Source: an uncultured bacterium (GTDB lineage Bacteria > Actinomycetota > Coriobacteriia > Coriobacteriales > Coriobacteriaceae). From it: a stretch of DNA of 16,949 nucleotides. Positions 14,449 to 16,949 of the stretch are shown here, in pieces. The notes under the pieces were generated by a model. The model saw nothing but the letters and a program-made list of their open reading frames with translations. It was not told where the DNA came from and searched no databases. The stretch's first letter is position 1, and each line of letters starts with the position of its first letter. The stretch is taken from NCBI GenBank assembly GCA_905215815.1, contig CAJMRN010000043.1, forward strand, positions 1-16,949. Reading direction: 5' to 3'. Position numbers and translations under genes: made by a program.

Positions 14449-16326
14449 ATGAAAAAGTTTTTTTCTGGATTTCTGGTGCTGTGTCTGTCGCTCGCGCTGC
14501 TGACTGCCTGCGGAACCGGCGGCCAGACCGGCAAGACGGTGACGGCCGGCGGCCTGACCTTTGCCAAGAGCTACAGTGAGGTCTATTCCGCACTTACCGA
14601 CGCGCAAAAGGCGATCGCCGAGCGCAACACGCTGCTCAACACCGGCGCGGACTCGTCTGAGCCCAACGGTGCAGGCGCTGCCGGCGAGGGCTCGGAGGGC
14701 ACGTTCTACTCCGGCACGAACGTGCAGGTCGAGGGCGTGGACGAGGGCGACATTGTCAAGACGGACGGCAAGTATATCTACATTCTGCGCGGCAGCGAGA
14801 TGGTCGTCATGCAGGCCGACGGCAAGGATGTTACGGACGTGTCCAACGTCTTTGTCGGTCAGGACTGGGAGCAGACGACGACGGAGGACGGCCTGGCGCA
14901 CACGCAGGAAAAACTGCCGACGGAGCTGTATCTGTCAGGCAGCCGTGCTGTCGTTGTCTCGGCCTATTCCGACTGGACGGATACGGGCAGCGCGGATGAC
15001 ACGGTGACCGGCTTCGGCCAGGATTACGTCGCAGTCGATATCTACGACGTGACCGACCCGACCGCGCCGGCGCTTGTCAAGTCGTTCGGGCAGGACGGCT
15101 ACAAGATCGCCTCGCGCATGATCGATGGCGTGCTCTACCTGTGCTCGTCGTATTACCCCGCGAACCCCGAAAAGGGTGATGAGACAACGTTTGCCCCCAG
15201 GCTGTACGATGGAGACGCGGCGACGGTCGTGCCCTGCGGCAGCATCGGCCTCATGCCGGACGGCAATTCGATGACCTATGCGGTCGCGGCGTCGTATGAC
15301 ATCGCGACCGGCACCCGGCTCTCCAGCCAGTCCGTACTCGGCGGCGGAGAAACGGTGTATATGACGGCGGAGAATCTCTACCTGTGCACGAGCGTCTACG
15401 ACGACGGCGCGGGCAAGAGCTATAAAGACGGCAGTTACACGGTCACGGACTATACCTCGAGCGTCAACACGGTGGTCAACCGCTTCGCGATCGCGGACGG
15501 CAAGCTCACCTTTGCTGCCAACGGCGCGGTGCCCGGTGCGCTCAATAACCAGTTCTCGCTCGACGAGCGTGATGGTTATCTGCGCATGGCCACGACCGAG
15601 CAGACATACTCCTACAGTGTCTACCGCGACGAGAAGCATGACTTTGAAAACACGAAGGCGGACGAAGACGGCATGCAGACGCGCAACGATGTCTATGTGC
15701 TCGACGCCTCGCTCAAGACCGTCGGCAGCGTGACCGGCCTCGCGGAAGGAGAGCAGGTGTTCTCCGCGCGCTTTGACGGGGATTACGGCTATCTGTGCAC
15801 TTACCGCCAGACCGACCCGGTCTTTGCGGTCGATCTGACCGAGCCGACGAATCCGAAGGTCGTCGGTGAGCTCAAGCTCAGCGGCTACTCGGACTATCTG
15901 CACGTCTGGTCGGATGGGCTGCTGTTCGGTCTCGGTATGGAGACGCAGTCGGTCGGCGCGAACACGACCGTGGACGGTATGAAGCTCGTCATGATTGATA
16001 CGTCCGATCCCGCGAAGCTGCACGATCTGCACACGCAGGCGACTGACGCCGACTACAGCGAGGCGCTGAACAACCACAAGGCCATTCTGGTCGACAGCGG
16101 CAAGGACATCATCGCCTTCCCGGCGGAAAACAGCTATCTCGTCTATGGCTATTCGGCGGATGACGGCTTCACGCTGCGCAAGGAGATCTCCGTCTCGCAG
16201 TGGGACGGGAATAACCGCGGCCTCTATATCGGCGACTACTTCTATGTCGTCGGTTCGGATCAGATCAACGTGCTCGACCTGAATACGCTCGAGAATGTGG
16301 CGCAGGCGATCATCCCGCGCGGATGA
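14449..16326 (+). CDS. Secreted lipoprotein with C-terminal-type beta-propeller domain (PF09826-like)
   Basis: This 625-residue extracytoplasmic protein has no known biochemical role. The ATG at 14449 follows AGAGGTG. The signal MKKFFSGFLVLCLSLALLTAC has a lysine start, a hydrophobic core and a lipobox LTAC with Cys21, so it is a probable Sec-dependent lipoprotein with no twin arginine. A flexible Gly/Ser/Glu-rich linker follows to about residue 85. The family hallmark NVQVEGVDEGDIVKTDGKY starts near residue 91. After that come repeated beta-strand-rich units with YLSGSRAVVV, YDVTDPTAP, VYVLDASLK, AVDLTEPTNPKVVGEL and YVVGSDQINVLDLNTLE, as expected for propeller blades; no catalytic motif is visible. 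Length is normal. Codon use (many GCG, ACG, CCG) and the promoter differ from the liv genes, and the family is common in Clostridia. It is followed by a hairpin terminator. Confidence 0.88.
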   Translation: MKKFFSGFLVLCLSLALLTACGTGGQTGKTVTAGGLTFAKSYSEVYSALTDAQKAIAERNTLLNTGADSSEPNGAGAAGEGSEGTFYSGTNVQVEGVDEGDIVKTDGKYIYILRGSEMVVMQADGKDVTDVSNVFVGQDWEQTTTEDGLAHTQEKLPTELYLSGSRAVVVSAYSDWTDTGSADDTVTGFGQDYVAVDIYDVTDPTAPALVKSFGQDGYKIASRMIDGVLYLCSSYYPANPEKGDETTFAPRLYDGDAATVVPCGSIGLMPDGNSMTYAVAASYDIATGTRLSSQSVLGGGETVYMTAENLYLCTSVYDDGAGKSYKDGSYTVTDYTSSVNTVVNRFAIADGKLTFAANGAVPGALNNQFSLDERDGYLRMATTEQTYSYSVYRDEKHDFENTKADEDGMQTRNDVYVLDASLKTVGSVTGLAEGEQVFSARFDGDYGYLCTYRQTDPVFAVDLTEPTNPKVVGELKLSGYSDYLHVWSDGLLFGLGMETQSVGANTTVDGMKLVMIDTSDPAKLHDLHTQATDADYSEALNNHKAILVDSGKDIIAFPAENSYLVYGYSADDGFTLRKEISVSQWDGNNRGLYIGDYFYVVGSDQINVLDLNTLENVAQAIIPRG

Positions 16327-16350
16327 AGAAATTTTCGGCTTATACTTGCG

Positions 16351-16374
16351 GGCGGTGCGCTTCGGCGCGCCGCC
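16351..16374 (+). terminator. Hairpin terminator of the beta-propeller gene
   Basis: GGCGGTGCGC (16351-16360) pairs with GCGCGCCGCC (16365-16374), with one G-T, around a TTCG tetraloop, 24 bases after the stop codon. The downstream sequence is TGCTTCCGTTT, a poor T tract, so efficiency is uncertain. It is almost the same as the hairpin at 16578-16609. Confidence 0.6.
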
Positions 16375-16437
16375 TGCTTCCGTTTCCCTAAAAGCCTCGC
16401 AGAGTTTCGCCGCCGGGCGGCGAAAGAAAATTCGATC

Positions 16438-16470
16438 ATTTTCTCCGGCGACATGTGCGTCGGAGAAAAT
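16438..16470. repeat. Long inverted repeat (hairpin)
   Basis: ATTTTCTCCGGCG (16438-16450) pairs with CGTCGGAGAAAAT (16458-16470) over 13 positions, with one G-T, around a 7-base loop. ACTTTTC follows. Just before it is the near-perfect 21-base palindrome centred on 16425 (TTTCGCCGCC/GGCGGCGAAA). Confidence 0.7.
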
Positions 16471-16545
16471 ACTTTTCAGGCTGCAAGTGTGGAATTTGTG
16501 CGCTGCTGGCACACAAATTATGCGCGCAGCAGACTGCAGACCTTT

Positions 16546-16574
16546 TGTCGGAAAACCACTTGGGTTTTTCGACA
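16546..16574. repeat. Inverted repeat (hairpin)
   Basis: TGTCGGAAAACC (16546-16557) pairs with GGTTTTTCGACA (16563-16574), 12 positions with one G-T, around a 5-base loop. Neither side carries a proper T tract, so it is probably not a terminator. Confidence 0.65.
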
Positions 16575-16577
16575 GGC

Positions 16578-16609
16578 AACAGGCGGTGCGCTTTGGCGCA
16601 CCGCCTGTT
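16578..16609 (+). terminator. Perfect 14-base hairpin abutting the prfA promoter
   Basis: AACAGGCGGTGCGC (16578-16591) pairs perfectly with GCGCACCGCCTGTT (16596-16609) around TTTG, followed by TACATTTT. The core repeats that of the hairpin at 16351 with only a few changes. Its last bases overlap the -35 of the next promoter. Confidence 0.65.
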
Positions 16610-16636
16610 TACATTTTCGCGCCTGTGTGCTACACT
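16608..16636 (+). promoter_or_regulatory. Sigma70-type promoter of prfA
   Basis: TTTACA (16608-16613), a 17-base spacer and TACACT (16631-16636) form a clear promoter. It ends 40 bases before the GTG start of prfA, behind the ribosome site GAGGGAGG (16661-16668). Confidence 0.8.
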
Positions 16637-16675
16637 GATACATTGAGCGAATATCGCAACGAGGGAGGCGGCAGT

Positions 16676-16949
16676 GTGCTCGAAAAGCTGCGAAAAATTG
16701 AAAACCGGTATAGTGAGCTCGAGAGCAAGCTGGCTGACCCCGCGTATTATTCCGATCCAGCGGTGTTTACCGGACTCTGCCGCGAGCAGCGCGAGCTGCA
16801 GCCGGTCGTGGAGGCATACCGCGCCTATGCCGACTGTGAGGCGCAGATCGCGCAGGCGCAGGCACTGCTCGGCGATCCCGAACTGCACGAGATCGCGCGC
16901 GAAGAGTTCGAGAGCGGCAAGACCCGCCGCGCGGAGCTCGAGCAGACGC
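16676..16949 (+). CDS. prfA: Peptide chain release factor 1, N-terminal part, cut by window end
   Basis: RF1 reads the stop codons UAA and UAG on the ribosome. Only the first 91 residues are in view, so the PxT anticodon-like motif and the GGQ hydrolysis motif are beyond the edge. The GTG at 16676 lies seven bases after GAGGGAGG. The visible part is the helical N-terminal domain: MLEKLRKIENRYSELESKLA, DPAYYSDPAVFTGLCREQ, LQPVVEAYRAY, ending in EEFESGKTRRAELEQT. This pattern of an LxxIExRYxEL start, then a SDP and a QPxVExYR stretch, is typical of RF1, and its wording resembles Clostridia more than coriobacteria. RF2 normally begins with a different, longer N-terminus and a programmed frameshift, not seen here. 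Confidence 0.85.
   Translation, partial: MLEKLRKIENRYSELESKLADPAYYSDPAVFTGLCREQRELQPVVEAYRAYADCEAQIAQAQALLGDPELHEIAREEFESGKTRRAELEQT

Larger units (their letters stand above)
16327..16675. other. Gene-free, palindrome-rich stretch before prfA
   Basis: This 349-base gap holds no credible gene; the short frames crossing it have no ribosome sites or family features. It contains at least five strong inverted repeats in a row: 16351-16374, 16415-16435, 16438-16470, 16493-16521 (AATTTGTG/CACAAATT) and 16546-16574, then a 14-base perfect stem at 16578-16609. The last 70 bases hold the prfA promoter and ribosome site. A non-coding RNA is possible, but no known RNA family could be recognised. Confidence 0.7.

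Noticed and set aside
14935..16512. 525-codon minus-strand open frame opposite the beta-propeller gene
   Set aside because: Mirror frame; ends at the first TCA serine codon of the sense gene, as expected for a shadow.
16453..16646. Overlapping 61-63-codon frames before prfA
   Set aside because: They run through several hairpins and the prfA promoter, with no ribosome site and Cys/Arg-rich nonsense.
1..16949. New defence, toxin or mobile genetic system
   Set aside because: All large genes belong to known metabolic, transport or translation families; no nuclease, transposase, integrase or toxin-antitoxin pair is visible.

Overview
The window is GC-rich bacterial DNA with closely packed genes. 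From the start to about 14.37 kb it reads as one genome, most like a gut coriobacterium of the Collinsella type. The grounds are GC-rich codon use, TAnnnT-type -10 elements, lipoprotein signals combined with twin arginines, and a long single-chain PurL. That name rests on remembered protein flavour, not a search. From about 14.38 kb to the end the style changes. A lipoprotein of the beta-propeller family and the start of prfA look like Clostridia (Oscillospirales-like), with stronger sigma70-type promoters and NNG-rich codons for Ala, Thr and Pro. The contig may therefore be an assembly chimera, or may record transfer, with the boundary in the intergenic stretch 14324-14448.

Layout: 1-3431 (-) purL, cut by the window edge at its 3' end. 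3616-5178 (+) a CPA2-type cation:proton antiporter, divergent from purL. 5179-5458 a gene-free stretch with three related hairpin repeats and a bidirectional terminator. 5459-6208 (-) an SDR oxidoreductase resembling bile-acid-type (BaiA-like) 3-hydroxysteroid dehydrogenases. 6430-7773 (-) hom, homoserine dehydrogenase, with its own terminator. 8024-14323 (+) a branched-chain amino acid ABC transport locus in the order livJ-livJ-livH-livM-livG-livF, with two tandem paralogous binding proteins for one permease/ATPase set, closed by a strong terminator at 14341-14374. 14449-16326 (+) the beta-propeller lipoprotein. 16327-16675 a dense cluster of palindromes. 16676 to the end (+) the start of prfA.

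How the genes fit together: the liv locus imports branched-chain (or related) amino acids. Two Tat-type lipoproteins capture substrate, LivH/LivM form the channel and LivG/LivF hydrolyse ATP. It lies divergent from hom, which makes the precursor of threonine, isoleucine and methionine, so uptake and synthesis of related amino acids are neighbours. Hairpins between livJ2 and livH, and a structured leader with a GlnR-like box before livJ2, suggest separate control of the binding proteins. I found no CRISPR array, transposase, tRNA or rRNA, and no clear new multi-gene system. The most promising leads are the BaiA-like SDR, the hairpin repeat family, the duplicated binding proteins with their leader, and the sudden change of genomic style near 14.4 kb.
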